Below are positions 24,639 to 33,539 of a DNA stretch of 64,000 bases, in pieces. Location of the stretch: assembly GCF_029094505.1 (NCBI RefSeq), contig NZ_CP119108.1, positions 620,001-684,000 of the forward strand, in the 5' to 3' direction. Origin of the DNA: Microbacterium horticulturae. GTDB lineage: Bacteria; Actinomycetota; Actinomycetes; Actinomycetales; Microbacteriaceae. The notes under the pieces were generated by a model. That model saw only the letters and a program-made list of their open reading frames with translations. It had not been told where the DNA came from and made no database searches. A program made the translations under genes and the position numbers. The stretch's first letter is position 1, and each line of letters starts with the position of its first letter.

Positions 24639-26180
24639 ATGACTCGCGCAACCGTCACTCTTGACCGTGACTTCACCGTCGGCCCCGTGCCGTGTCGCCT
24701 GTTCGGCTCCTTCGTCGAGCACATGGGGCGCTGCGTGTACACGGGCATCTACGAGCCCGGACACCCCACCGCCGACGAGAACGGCTATCGCCAGGACGTC
24801 CTCGATCTGACCGCCGAGATGGGCGTGAGCGTCGTGCGCTATCCCGGCGGCAACTTCGTCTCGGGCTATGAATGGGAAGACGGCGTCGGGCCCGCGGCAT
24901 CCCGCCCTCGTCGCCTCGACGGGGCATGGCACACGGTCGAGACGAACGCGTTCGGCCTGCACGAGTTCGTCGGCTGGGCGCGCAAGGCCGATGTCGAGAT
25001 CATGGAGGCCGTGAACCTCGGCACCCGCGGAGTGGATGCTGCGCGCCGCCTCGTCGAGTACGCGAACCATCCCGGCGGCACCGAGCTCAGTGATCTGCGC
25101 CGCGCCAACGGGGCCGAAGAGCCGTTCGGCATCACGCTGTGGTGCCTCGGCAACGAGATGGACGGCCCCTGGCAGATCGGGCACAAGACCGCCGACGAAT
25201 ACGGACGGCTCGCCCTCGAGGCCGGCAAGGCCATGCGCCTGGTCGACCCGTCGATCGAGCTCGTGGTGTGCGGCAGCTCGGGCAGCGGCATGCCCACCTT
25301 CGGCGAGTGGGAGCGGATAGTCCTCGAGCACACCTACGACGTCGCCGACTACATCTCACTGCACGCGTACTACGAGGAGAAGGACGGGGATGCCGCGAGC
25401 TTCCTCGCCTCGGCGGTCGACATGGACCACTTCATCGAGTCGGTCGTGGCCACCGCCGACGCCGTGCGCGCCCAGCGCAAGGCGACCAAGCGCATCAACC
25501 TCTCGTTCGACGAGTGGAACGTCTGGTACCAGACCGCCCGTGAAGGCGACGACATGCCCGCGACCATCGAGGCGCGCGGGGAGTGGCGAGAGCACCCGCG
25601 CATCATCGAGGACGAGTACAACGTCACCGATGCGGTCGTCGTCGGCACCCTGCTGAACTCGCTGCTGCGCCACGGCGATCGCGTCGCCATCGCCAACCAG
25701 GCGCAGCTCGTGAACGTGATAGCCCCGATCCGCAGCGAAGAGGGCGGGCCCGCGTGGCGGCAGTCGATCTTCTGGCCGTTCGCGCGCATGTCTGCCTTCG
25801 CGCGCGGCCAGATCCTCTCGGCGCGCACGAGCTCGGATCGGTACGAGACCGCACGCTTCGGTGATGTCGACGTGGTCGACACGAGTGCGACGTGGGATGC
25901 CGAGACCGGCCGCGTCGCGGTGTTCGCCGCCAACCGCGGGCTCGACGAGGCGGCCGAGGTCAGCGTCGCCCTGCACGGATTCGCGGCGAACCGCGTCGTG
26001 CAGGCCGAGGTGCTGACGGTCCCCGAGGGGGCCGATCGGTTCGCCAGCAACACCGAGGGCGCGGCGGATCGCGTCGGCTTGGTGCCGCTGGACGGCGCCG
26101 CCATCGACGGCGACGTGCTGACGTTCACGCTGCCGCCGCTCTCATGGGGCTGGGTGCTCGTCGAGGCGACCGCGCGCTGA
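24639..26180 (+). CDS. abfA: Alpha-L-arabinofuranosidase, GH51
   Basis: Protein of 513 aa, usual length for intracellular GH51 enzymes; no signal peptide. It removes alpha-L-arabinofuranosyl residues from arabino-oligosaccharides. Catalytic acid/base Glu 173 lies in LWCLGNEMDGPW and nucleophile Glu 292 in LSFDEWNVWY, the spacing known for this family; VRYPGGNFVSGYEWEDGVGP is another family hallmark. I chose the second of two nearby ATGs because the first (24630) lies inside the -10 box. It is divergent from the sugar-binding-protein gene and followed 21 bp later by aldO. Confidence 0.95.
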   Translation: MTRATVTLDRDFTVGPVPCRLFGSFVEHMGRCVYTGIYEPGHPTADENGYRQDVLDLTAEMGVSVVRYPGGNFVSGYEWEDGVGPAASRPRRLDGAWHTVETNAFGLHEFVGWARKADVEIMEAVNLGTRGVDAARRLVEYANHPGGTELSDLRRANGAEEPFGITLWCLGNEMDGPWQIGHKTADEYGRLALEAGKAMRLVDPSIELVVCGSSGSGMPTFGEWERIVLEHTYDVADYISLHAYYEEKDGDAASFLASAVDMDHFIESVVATADAVRAQRKATKRINLSFDEWNVWYQTAREGDDMPATIEARGEWREHPRIIEDEYNVTDAVVVGTLLNSLLRHGDRVAIANQAQLVNVIAPIRSEEGGPAWRQSIFWPFARMSAFARGQILSARTSSDRYETARFGDVDVVDTSATWDAETGRVAVFAANRGLDEAAEVSVALHGFAANRVVQAEVLTVPEGADRFASNTEGAADRVGLVPLDGAAIDGDVLTFTLPPLSWGWVLVEATAR

Positions 26181-26201
26181 GGCCGGATGGGAAGATGAGG
26201 C

Positions 26202-27443
26202 GTGCACGAGCAGACGAACTGGGCCGGCAACCACCACTACCGCGCGACGCGCTTCGCTGAACCGCAGAGCGTCGACGAACTCGCCGCGCTGATCACGGAT
26301 TCGCCGGCGGTGCGCGTCATCGGCAGCCGGCACTCGTTCAACGACATCGCCGACAGCGACGACCTGCTCATCAGCACGACGGGCCTGCCGACCTCGGTCG
26401 AGATCGACGCCGAGGCGCGCACGGTGACCGTCGGCGGGGGAGTGCGGTACGGCGACCTCGCGCTCGCTCTGCAGCAGGCCGGGTGGGCGCTGCACAACCT
26501 CGCATCGCTGCCGCACATCTCCGTCGCCGGGGCCGTGGCCACCGCCACGCATGGGTCGGGCGACCGCAACGGAAATCTGGCCACCGCGGTCCGCGGCATC
26601 CACTTTCTCTCCGGCACCGGCGAAGCCGTCGAGCTGCGCCGGGGCGACCCCGGGTTCGAGGGCGCCGTGGTCGCCATCGGGGCGCTCGGCGTCGTCGTGG
26701 CGCTCACCCTCGACATCGTGCCGACGTTCGCGGTGCGGCAGCGTCTGTTCTCAGGACTGGGGTGGGATGCCGCCACCGCCCGCTTCGATGAGATCTTCGC
26801 CTCTGCGTACAGCGTTTCGCTGTTCACGCTCTGGGATGAGCCGACCGTCTCGCTCGCGTGGATCAAGGAGCGCGTCGACGAGCCTTCGCGCGTGGGCGAG
26901 GACTTCTTCGGGGCGATCGCCGAAGCCGAGGTGCGGCACATGATCGCGGGCATGGACGTGCGCAACGTCACCGAGCAGGTGGGCGTCGCCGGCCCCTGGA
27001 GCGAGCGGCTCGCTCACTTCCGCTATGAGTTCACGCCCTCCACCGGGGCCGAGATCCAGTCGGAGTACCTCGTGCCTCGTGCGCGCGCGGTCGAGGCCAT
27101 CGAGGCTGTGCGCGCCCTCGGCCCGCGGTTGCGCGGCCTGCTGCAGATCAGCGAGATCCGCTCGGTGGCCGCCGACCGACTGTGGCTGTCGACCGCCTAC
27201 GAGACCGAGATGATCGGGCTGCACTTCACCTGGGTGCGCGACAGCGAGGGCGTGGCGGCCGTGCTGCCCGCGATCGAAGAGGTGCTGTATCCGCTGGGCG
27301 CCCGCCCGCACTGGGGCAAGGTGTTCGCGGGGCTCGACGCGCCGGCGATGTACCCGCGGCTGGGCGACTTCCGCGCGCTCGCCGACCGGCATGACCCTGA
27401 GAGCCGCTTCCGCAACGCGTTCGTCCGGCGCGTGCTCGCCTAA
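26202..27443 (+). CDS. aldO: Alditol oxidase (AldO-like, covalent FAD)
   Basis: Protein of 413 aa, GTG start. It matches Streptomyces AldO over its whole length as I remember it: NWAGN at the N-terminus, the FAD-attachment motif GSRHSFNDIA (His in HSF), LPHISVAGAVATATHGSG, NVTEQVGVAGPWSERLAHFR, GAEIQSEYLVPR, RPHWGKVFAG, and the C-terminus FRNAFVRRVLA. AldO oxidises the terminal hydroxyl of alditols such as xylitol and sorbitol with O2, producing H2O2 and an aldose. It lies 21 bp after abfA and is probably cotranscribed, which suggests an arabinose-related polyol or aldose as substrate. The end overlaps the convergent epimerase gene by 4 bp. Confidence 0.87.
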   Translation: MHEQTNWAGNHHYRATRFAEPQSVDELAALITDSPAVRVIGSRHSFNDIADSDDLLISTTGLPTSVEIDAEARTVTVGGGVRYGDLALALQQAGWALHNLASLPHISVAGAVATATHGSGDRNGNLATAVRGIHFLSGTGEAVELRRGDPGFEGAVVAIGALGVVVALTLDIVPTFAVRQRLFSGLGWDAATARFDEIFASAYSVSLFTLWDEPTVSLAWIKERVDEPSRVGEDFFGAIAEAEVRHMIAGMDVRNVTEQVGVAGPWSERLAHFRYEFTPSTGAEIQSEYLVPRARAVEAIEAVRALGPRLRGLLQISEIRSVAADRLWLSTAYETEMIGLHFTWVRDSEGVAAVLPAIEEVLYPLGARPHWGKVFAGLDAPAMYPRLGDFRALADRHDPESRFRNAFVRRVLA

Positions 27444-28288
27444 CCCACCTCGTCCCGCCACGAGTACCGCGGCTGAAAGCCCAGCAGCCGCCGCGCCTTG
27501 TCGATCGACAGCAGCGTGTCATGCGTTCCGACATCGCCGTGCCGCGGCACGTCGGGGAACACGGCGTCGAGCAACTCGTCGTTCGTGCGCGACATGACGG
27601 TGTCGGCGGCGGCGATGATGAACTGGTCGAAACCGGCCGGAGCCTTCTCGAGCGCGCGCTGCACGGCCTGCGCGCCGTCGCGCGCGTCGATGTAGCCCCA
27701 CAGGTTCCACTTGCGCAGCAGGGGGTCGGCGTCGAACGACGGGAAGGCGGCGTAGTCGTCGGGCCACATCACGTTCGAGAAGCGCAGCGCCGTGATCGAC
27801 ACGTCGGGGTGCCAGCGTACGAGCTCGGTCGCCATCCGCTCTTCGAGCACCTTGACCAGTGAGTACACCGACTCGGGCCGTGGCGGGTATTCCTCGTCGA
27901 CGGGCACGTACGGCGGCGGAACATCGAACGGCAGGCCGAGCACGGTCTCGCTCGAGGCGTAGACGATGCGGCGGATGCCCAGCCGCGTGGCCGCCCAGAA
28001 CGCGTTGAACGTCGCGATCATGTTGTTGTGGAACGTCGCGACGTCGCTGCGGATCCCGGGCGCCGGGATCGCCGCCAGATGCACGAGGGCATCGACGCCG
28101 TCGTGCCGGTCGCCGACGGCGGTGAGAGCGTCGACGACCTGCCCGTAGTCGGTGAGCTGCACCTCGACGAAGTCGGGGCCGCGGGTGCCCGCGGCATCCA
28201 TCCCGATCACCGTGTGGCCTGCCGCGCGCAATTCGCGCGCGACGACCGAGCCGAGCTTGCCCGATGAACCCGTGACCGCGATGCGCAT
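27440..28288 (-). CDS. NAD(P)-dependent epimerase/dehydratase family protein
   Basis: Protein of 282 aa of the extended SDR type. The nucleotide-binding motif is TGSSGKLG (residues 6-13); VHLAAIPAPG, the serine region YASSETV and the YSLVK catalytic motif (YxxxK) are all present. It somewhat resembles uronate and sugar dehydrogenases that act on aldoses, but specificity cannot be told. The gene lies 15 bp downstream of the GH127 gene in the same direction, so it is the fifth gene of that operon, and a role in metabolising the released sugar is inferred. Confidence 0.82.
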   Translation of the reverse strand: MRIAVTGSSGKLGSVVARELRAAGHTVIGMDAAGTRGPDFVEVQLTDYGQVVDALTAVGDRHDGVDALVHLAAIPAPGIRSDVATFHNNMIATFNAFWAATRLGIRRIVYASSETVLGLPFDVPPPYVPVDEEYPPRPESVYSLVKVLEERMATELVRWHPDVSITALRFSNVMWPDDYAAFPSFDADPLLRKWNLWGYIDARDGAQAVQRALEKAPAGFDQFIIAAADTVMSRTNDELLDAVFPDVPRHGDVGTHDTLLSIDKARRLLGFQPRYSWRDEVG

Positions 28289-28303
28289 GATGCCAGTCTC
28301 CTC

Positions 28304-30202
28304 TCAGGCGGTCGGAATCCACACCCGCATGGTCGACGGACCCCGATTGCCCCACGAATGATACGGCACCAGCGGCATCTCGACGGGGGTGAGGGATGCC
28401 GCGGACTCGGCACCCGCGTACGGCCAGGTGTCGTCGCGCTCGTCGCGTCGGGCGATCGGCAGCCATACCTGTCCGTCGTGGGCAATCGGCTCGGCCCCGG
28501 CGACCGCGTCGGCGACGTCGTCGAATCCGTCCAGGTCCACCGACTCGAGAGCGAAGACCTCGGGCCCGCGCTCGACGGCGATGCAGCCGCGGGCCGCATC
28601 GATGCGCGGGTCTGGACGCGTGACGCGCGGAGCGACCGGGAGCGTCAGCTCGACGACGTCGCCGCGGCGGAAGGCACGCCGCACGCGGTGCACGCCCGGG
28701 GCCGCGGCATCCACCACTCCCGCTACTTGCACGCTCGCACCCTCGGCCCACGCGGGCACCCGCAGCGACAGCTCGAACTCCGCATCGGCGCCGATCTCGA
28801 TGCGCACGCGCCCCTCGGCGGGGTACCCGGTCTGCACGTCGAGAGCGATCTCGGCCCCCGATGGCAGCGTGGTGCGGATCGCGCACGACGCGTACTGGTG
28901 GAGTTGGATGCCGTCATCGGTCGCCGTCGCGACGTACGCGTCGAGGCTGGCCAGGGTGCGGGCGACGTTCGGCGGGCAGCACGAGACCTCGAACCACGGC
29001 GCGCGCAGCGACGACGACGCACGGGGCGAGGTCGCATCGGGGTCGGGTACCGCTCCCGGCACGCGCTGGTGCAGCGGGTTCGCGTAGAAGAAGGCGCAGC
29101 CGTCGTCGGACGGCGAGGTGGCCACGACGTTGTAGAGGGTGCGCTCGACGAGGTCGGCGTAGCGGGGATCGGCGGTGGCCAGCAGCATCCGCCACGAGAA
29201 CATGATCGAGCCCACGCCTGCGCACGTCTCGGAGTACGCGCGGTCGGCCGGCAACTCCCAGTCTTCGCCGAACGCCTCGTCCTGGTGGTGCGATCCCTGC
29301 CCACCGGTGAGATAGGTGCGGCGGGCGATGGTGGTCTCCCACTGCGTGCGCAGCGCGTCGAGAAGCTGCAGGTCGTCCCTTTCGGCCGCGACGTCCGCGG
29401 CGCCGGCGGCCAGGTAGTTCGCGCGCACGGCATGGCCGCGCAGCACTGTCGCCTCGCGGACGGACACGTCGTCCTGAAAGTAGCTGCGGCCCCACTCGAT
29501 ATCGCCGAGCACGCCGTGTCCGCGCCGCTCGACGAACAGGGCCGCCTGGTCGATGTAGGCGGGCACGTCGAGCGCGCGGCCGAGCTCGACGAGCGCAACC
29601 TCGATTTCGGGGTGACCGCACACGCCGGGGTTGCCGTCGCGGCCGAACGTCGCGCAGATCAGGTCGGCGGCGCGGCGCGCGATCTCGACGAGACCGTCGT
29701 CGGCGCCCGGAGCGGTGCGGTGCCGCGCGACCGCCGCCTGGAACAGATGGCCGAGGCAGTACAGCTCGTGGCCCCAGGCCAGGTCCGACCAACGCGGAGG
29801 CTGCCCGGGGCGGCCGAAGGCGGTGTTGAGGTAGCCGTCGGGCTCCTGAGCGGCGGCGACTCGCGCCACCGTGGCGCGCAGGCGCTGTTCGAGATCGGCG
29901 TCGCCGGTGCGGCCGGTCTCCCACGCCAGCGCCTCGAGGTACTTGTACACCTCCGAGTCGGCGAACTCGCGTCCGCGCCGTCCCTCGGGCAGACGGCCCT
30001 CGGATACACGGCTCTGGGCGGCGAGGTCGAAGTTCGGCAGCCATCCCTCGGACTCGAGCCGGGCGCCGATGTGGGCGAGCGTCCCGCGGGCGTTGACCTC
30101 CTGGCGGTGCGCCCAGAACCCACCGGTGATGTGCACCTCGTCGAGGCCGAGCGGGCGCAACGTGCTGACGGAGGGAACGACAGGGGTAACAGGCATGGTC
30201 AT
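28304..30202 (-). CDS. Beta-L-arabinofuranosidase, GH127
   Basis: Protein of 632 aa without signal peptide. It matches the HypBA1 type that removes terminal beta-1,2-L-arabinofuranose. Zinc-site and catalytic residues are conserved with correct spacing: Glu 309 (HHQDEAFGEDW, acid/base), Glu 325 and Cys 327 (AYSETCAG) and Cys 408-Cys 409 (EVSCCPPN), of which one Cys is the nucleophile. The ATG at 30202 overlaps the stop of the upstream permease gene (ATGA), so import and hydrolysis are coupled. The reading frame is open far upstream through the permease genes, but that is antisense-frame coincidence. Confidence 0.93.
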   Translation of the reverse strand: MTMPVTPVVPSVSTLRPLGLDEVHITGGFWAHRQEVNARGTLAHIGARLESEGWLPNFDLAAQSRVSEGRLPEGRRGREFADSEVYKYLEALAWETGRTGDADLEQRLRATVARVAAAQEPDGYLNTAFGRPGQPPRWSDLAWGHELYCLGHLFQAAVARHRTAPGADDGLVEIARRAADLICATFGRDGNPGVCGHPEIEVALVELGRALDVPAYIDQAALFVERRGHGVLGDIEWGRSYFQDDVSVREATVLRGHAVRANYLAAGAADVAAERDDLQLLDALRTQWETTIARRTYLTGGQGSHHQDEAFGEDWELPADRAYSETCAGVGSIMFSWRMLLATADPRYADLVERTLYNVVATSPSDDGCAFFYANPLHQRVPGAVPDPDATSPRASSSLRAPWFEVSCCPPNVARTLASLDAYVATATDDGIQLHQYASCAIRTTLPSGAEIALDVQTGYPAEGRVRIEIGADAEFELSLRVPAWAEGASVQVAGVVDAAAPGVHRVRRAFRRGDVVELTLPVAPRVTRPDPRIDAARGCIAVERGPEVFALESVDLDGFDDVADAVAGAEPIAHDGQVWLPIARRDERDDTWPYAGAESAASLTPVEMPLVPYHSWGNRGPSTMRVWIPTA

Positions 30203-31092
30203 CCTTTGAAGGCGCCCGACATGAAGCCGCGCACGTAGTGACGTTGGAGGAGGAGGAACAGGAGGATGCACGGCAGCGCCAGCACGACCACGCCCGCCTC
30301 GGTGGCGCCGTAGTCGATCACGCCCTGCACCTGCACGCGCAGGTTCGCGACGGCCAGGGGCAGCGTCATCCGGTTCGTGTCGGTGATGAGGATCAGCGGG
30401 GCCATGAAGTCGTTCCACGCCGCCAGGAACGCGAACAGGCCCACGGTGACCAGGCCCGGCTTGACCGCCGGCAGCAGCACGCGGCGCAGTGCCCCGAAGG
30501 TGGAGCAGCCGTCGACCATCGCGGCCTCGTCGAGCTCGCGCGGGATCGACTCGAACGAGATGCGCATCATGAACGTCGAGAACGGCAGCTGGAACATCGT
30601 CAGCACGATGGCCACGCCGACGAGTGAGTTGGAGAGGCCCGCGGCGTTGAGGATCACGTACAGCGGGATCAGCAGCGTCGCGTACGGCACCATGAGGATC
30701 GCAAGTGTCACGAGGAACAGCATGTTCTTGCCGGGGAACGCGAACCGCGCGAACGCGTAGCCGCCCAGAAGGGACACGACGAGCGTGAGCAGCACGGTCA
30801 GCAGCGACACGAACAGCGAGTTGAACAGGTACACCCAGATGCCCGCCTGATAGTGCGCGAGCGCGGCGTAGTTGCCCAGGCCCCAGCCGTCGACCTGGCT
30901 GGTGCCGGCCTTGGGCGCGACCGACGAGATCGCGGTCCAGATCAGCGGGTAGAGGAAGATGATCGCGAGCGCCGTGGTCAGCACCCAGAAGGGCATGCCG
31001 GCGGCGATCCGGGCACCGGTCGACCGGGTCGGGCGCTGGTGCGGCCCATCGACGCGCAGGACGTCGGTGGCGGTGAAGGTCTGCGTGGCCAT
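30199..31092 (-). CDS. Carbohydrate ABC transporter permease (MalG type) of the GH127 operon
   Basis: Protein of 297 aa with six membrane helices. EAA loop ELDEAAMVDGCSTFGALRRV and C-terminus RHYVRGFMSGAFKG are standard for MalG-type permeases. The start lies 3 bp after the stop of the MalF-type gene, and its own end overlaps the GH127 start. It forms the channel for the oligosaccharide caught by the lipoprotein encoded upstream. Confidence 0.9.
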   Translation of the reverse strand: MATQTFTATDVLRVDGPHQRPTRSTGARIAAGMPFWVLTTALAIIFLYPLIWTAISSVAPKAGTSQVDGWGLGNYAALAHYQAGIWVYLFNSLFVSLLTVLLTLVVSLLGGYAFARFAFPGKNMLFLVTLAILMVPYATLLIPLYVILNAAGLSNSLVGVAIVLTMFQLPFSTFMMRISFESIPRELDEAAMVDGCSTFGALRRVLLPAVKPGLVTVGLFAFLAAWNDFMAPLILITDTNRMTLPLAVANLRVQVQGVIDYGATEAGVVVLALPCILLFLLLQRHYVRGFMSGAFKG

Positions 31093-31095
31093 GGT

Positions 31096-32004
31096 TCAGC
31101 TCTCGTCGGGGCGCCGGAACGCGCGCAGCTGGAAGATGTTGATCACAATCAGGGCGGCCAGCACGATCACCGACAGTGCAGCAGCCACGCCGAGGTCGTT
31201 CTGCCCCTGGAAGGCGACGTTGTAGATCAGCTGCACGACCGTCATCGTGCTGTTGTCGGGGCCGCCCTTGGTGAGGATGTAGAACTGCTCGAATGCCAGC
31301 AGCGACCCGGTGACGCACATCACGGTGGTCAGGGCGAAGGTCGGGCGCAGGAGCGGCACGGTGATGTCGCGGAAGGTCTGCCACCTGCTCGCACCGTCGA
31401 TGCGGGCGGCCTCGTAGACGTCGTCGGGAATGCCCTGCAGGCCAACGAGCATGAGCAGCATGTAGAAGCCTGCGTACCGCCACACGATGAGGAACACCGT
31501 CGAGAAGAGGGCGCCCTGCGGGCTGCCGAGGAAGGTGAAGCCCCAGGCCTTCATCAGGTCGGCGAACGGTCCCGCGTACGGCGAGTAGATGACGTAGAAG
31601 AGGAGGGATGCCGATGCCAGGCCGAGTGCGCTCGGAATGAGGAAGGCAGTGCGCATCAGCGACTTCCACCGCGTCGACTCCTGCACGAGCAGCGCGAGCC
31701 CGAGGCCCAGACCGATCAGCAGCACGGTCGTGATGACGGTGTAGGTGATCGTGAAGCCGATCGAGTTCCAGAACAGGCGATGGGTGGCGGCATCGACGTA
31801 GTTGTCGGGCAGGTTCAGCCCTTGGTTGCCGCCGAGCAGCGGCCAGTCCGAGCCCGACATCTGCAGCACGAGCAGCAGCGGCAGGATGAAGACGAACAGG
31901 ACGAACGCGGCGGTGGGGGCGGCATAGCCCCAGCCGCGCCATGCGTCGCGCCGGGCACGGGGGGACCGCCTGCGGCGCAGCGGCGGAGATGCGGTGATGG
32001 TCAT
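31096..32004 (-). CDS. Carbohydrate ABC transporter permease (MalF type) of the GH127 operon
   Basis: Protein of 302 aa; I use the ATG at 32004 (GAGGAATCCC upstream) rather than an earlier in-frame start that would add 18 non-conserved residues. It has six helices, with the EAA loop YEAARIDGASRWQTFRDITVP. As in the first ABC cluster, no ATPase gene accompanies it, so a shared ATPase from elsewhere is required. Confidence 0.9.
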   Translation of the reverse strand: MTITASPPLRRRRSPRARRDAWRGWGYAAPTAAFVLFVFILPLLLVLQMSGSDWPLLGGNQGLNLPDNYVDAATHRLFWNSIGFTITYTVITTVLLIGLGLGLALLVQESTRWKSLMRTAFLIPSALGLASASLLFYVIYSPYAGPFADLMKAWGFTFLGSPQGALFSTVFLIVWRYAGFYMLLMLVGLQGIPDDVYEAARIDGASRWQTFRDITVPLLRPTFALTTVMCVTGSLLAFEQFYILTKGGPDNSTMTVVQLIYNVAFQGQNDLGVAAALSVIVLAALIVINIFQLRAFRRPDES

Positions 32005-32033
32005 GGGATTCCTCGTATCGATGGAGAGGGACG

Positions 32034-32071
32034 GTGCGGGAGTGGGAGGCCGCGGCATCCCACTCCCGCAC
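32034..32071 (-). promoter_or_regulatory. Strong intercistronic hairpin after the binding-protein gene
   Basis: GTGCGGGAGTGGGA (32034-32047) pairs perfectly with TCCCACTCCCGCAC (32058-32071) around a 10-nt loop made of GGCCGCGGCA. It begins 3 bp after the SBP stop codon and lacks a T-tract. It is a good candidate for message stabilisation or partial termination giving excess binding protein. Confidence 0.72.
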
Positions 32072-32074
32072 GTC

Positions 32075-33367
32075 TCACTGCTGCAGGATCTGCGTGATCG
32101 CGTCGTTGTCGGCGTCGACGGTGCCCTTGTCGTTCAGCACCGCATCGCGCACGAGGGTGACCCAGGGGCTGCCGGGGGCGTTGAACGCCTGCTGGAAGTT
32201 GAGGGCGACCGGTGTGTCACCTTCGCCTGCGACCTTGTTGATCGTGACCAGGCGCGGGTCCTTCGCCGTGTACTGGTTCTCGGCGAGGTCGGAGCGCGAG
32301 ACGACATCGTGGTCCTTGGCCAGCACGCCGACCTGGGCGTCCTCCGACATCATCCAGGAGAGGAAGTTCCACGCCTGCGCGGCGTTCTTCGAGTCCTTTG
32401 AGATGCCGATGCCGTCGCCGCCGACGAAGGTCGACGAGCCTCCGTTGGGGCCGGGGATACCCGCGACACCGGCGTCGAACGGCGTGGACGAGAGCAGCGT
32501 GGCGGGGTAGAACATGAGCCCGACCTTGCCTTCGGTGAAGCCGGCGGTCCATGTCGCGCCCGACTCGTCCTTCGAGCTGGGCAGGACGGCGCCCGACTTC
32601 CACAGGTCGGCCCACGTCGAGTACACGGCCTTGGCGGTGTCACTGTTCATCAAGGACTTCGTGCCGTCGTCGTTCATCACCTGCTTGCCGTCGGCCCAGA
32701 CGCTCGGGAACCAGGTGAACACGAGGCATCCACCGCAGTTCAGGCCCGTCGCCGTGCCGTAGACGCCGTCCTTGCCGAGGGCCTGGATCTTCTTGGCGTC
32801 GGCGGCGAACTCGGCGAGGTTCGCGGGGGGAGTGTCGGGGTCGAGGCCGGCCTCGGTGAACAGCTCCTTGTTCCAGAACATCATCGACAGGTCGAGCACG
32901 AACGGCAGCACGTGCTCCTTGCCCTCGTAGGTGCCGGCGGCAAGGTGCCCCTTGTTGATGGTGTCCTTGTACGAAAGGCCGTCGATCTGCTTCGAGATGT
33001 CTTGGAAGAGCCCCTGCTTCACCCAGTTCGGCACGTAGACGATGTCGGCGGCGAACAGGTCGGGCAGACCGCCCGAGCCGGCTGCGGCGCCCACCTTGGC
33101 GACGTAGTCGTCGTTGGGAACGACGGTGAGCTCGACCTGGTTCTTGTGGGTCTTGTTGTACTCGGCGACCAGAAGCTTCGCCTGCTTCTCCAGGGGCGCG
33201 CGCGTCCACAGGGTGAGGTTCGTGCCGTCGTCGGTCCCGTTGGCGGGGATCGACGCGGCGGGCGCGGCGCTGTTGCCGCCGCCGGAACAGGCGGCGAGGC
33301 CCACCATGAGCGCGCCGGCCGCCACGAGGGCGATCGCGGAGCGCCGGCGGCGTCCAATACGGGTCAT
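32075..33367 (-). CDS. Extracellular sugar-binding lipoprotein of the GH127 operon
   Basis: Protein of 430 aa with a lipoprotein signal (MTRIGRRRRSAIALVAAGAL...GLAAC, Cys 27) and a family-1 oligosaccharide-binding fold (TNLTLWTRAPLEKQAK, LPDLFAADIVYVPNW, SSTFVGGDGIGISKDSKN). It is first of a five-gene operon: SBP, MalF, MalG, GH127, epimerase. The ATG at 33367 follows GAGGAGAAAGCA. The operon is divergent from a LacI gene, with TTTCG/CGAAA repeats between them. A beta-linked arabino-oligosaccharide ligand is inferred from the coupled GH127 gene. Confidence 0.9.
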   Translation of the reverse strand: MTRIGRRRRSAIALVAAGALMVGLAACSGGGNSAAPAASIPANGTDDGTNLTLWTRAPLEKQAKLLVAEYNKTHKNQVELTVVPNDDYVAKVGAAAGSGGLPDLFAADIVYVPNWVKQGLFQDISKQIDGLSYKDTINKGHLAAGTYEGKEHVLPFVLDLSMMFWNKELFTEAGLDPDTPPANLAEFAADAKKIQALGKDGVYGTATGLNCGGCLVFTWFPSVWADGKQVMNDDGTKSLMNSDTAKAVYSTWADLWKSGAVLPSSKDESGATWTAGFTEGKVGLMFYPATLLSSTPFDAGVAGIPGPNGGSSTFVGGDGIGISKDSKNAAQAWNFLSWMMSEDAQVGVLAKDHDVVSRSDLAENQYTAKDPRLVTINKVAGEGDTPVALNFQQAFNAPGSPWVTLVRDAVLNDKGTVDADNDAITQILQQ

Positions 33368-33443
33368 TGCTTTCTCCTCTTGCTCGGCAGTGAGCGGAAG
33401 CAGACCGGCCTCATCATCGTCCGGTGCTGACCGCAAGGGCGGA

Positions 33444-33470
33444 TTTCGAAATTACCGAAACCCATTTCGG
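33444..33470. promoter_or_regulatory. TTTCG/CGAAA operator repeats between SBP and LacI genes
   Basis: TTTCGAAATTACCGAAA (33444-33460) and the overlapping CCGAAACCCATTTCGG (33455-33470) are palindromic in CGAAA/TTTCG elements. Similar motifs are bound by LacI-type regulators of glycoside-hydrolase operons in actinobacteria. The divergent LacI gene that starts at 33540 is the likely binder. Confidence 0.6.
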
Positions 33471-33539
33471 GAAGGTATCGTCGGCGGAGTCGGGCTGTCA
33501 AGAGCATCGTCCGATAACGTTTCCGTAACCGGAGGTGAC

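Noticed and set aside
28304..32071. One continuous open frame of 1255 codons covering GH127 and the two permease genes
   Set aside because: Only the part from 30202 shows GH127 sequence; the remainder is Arg/His/Pro-rich out-of-frame translation of real permease genes, normal at this G+C content.
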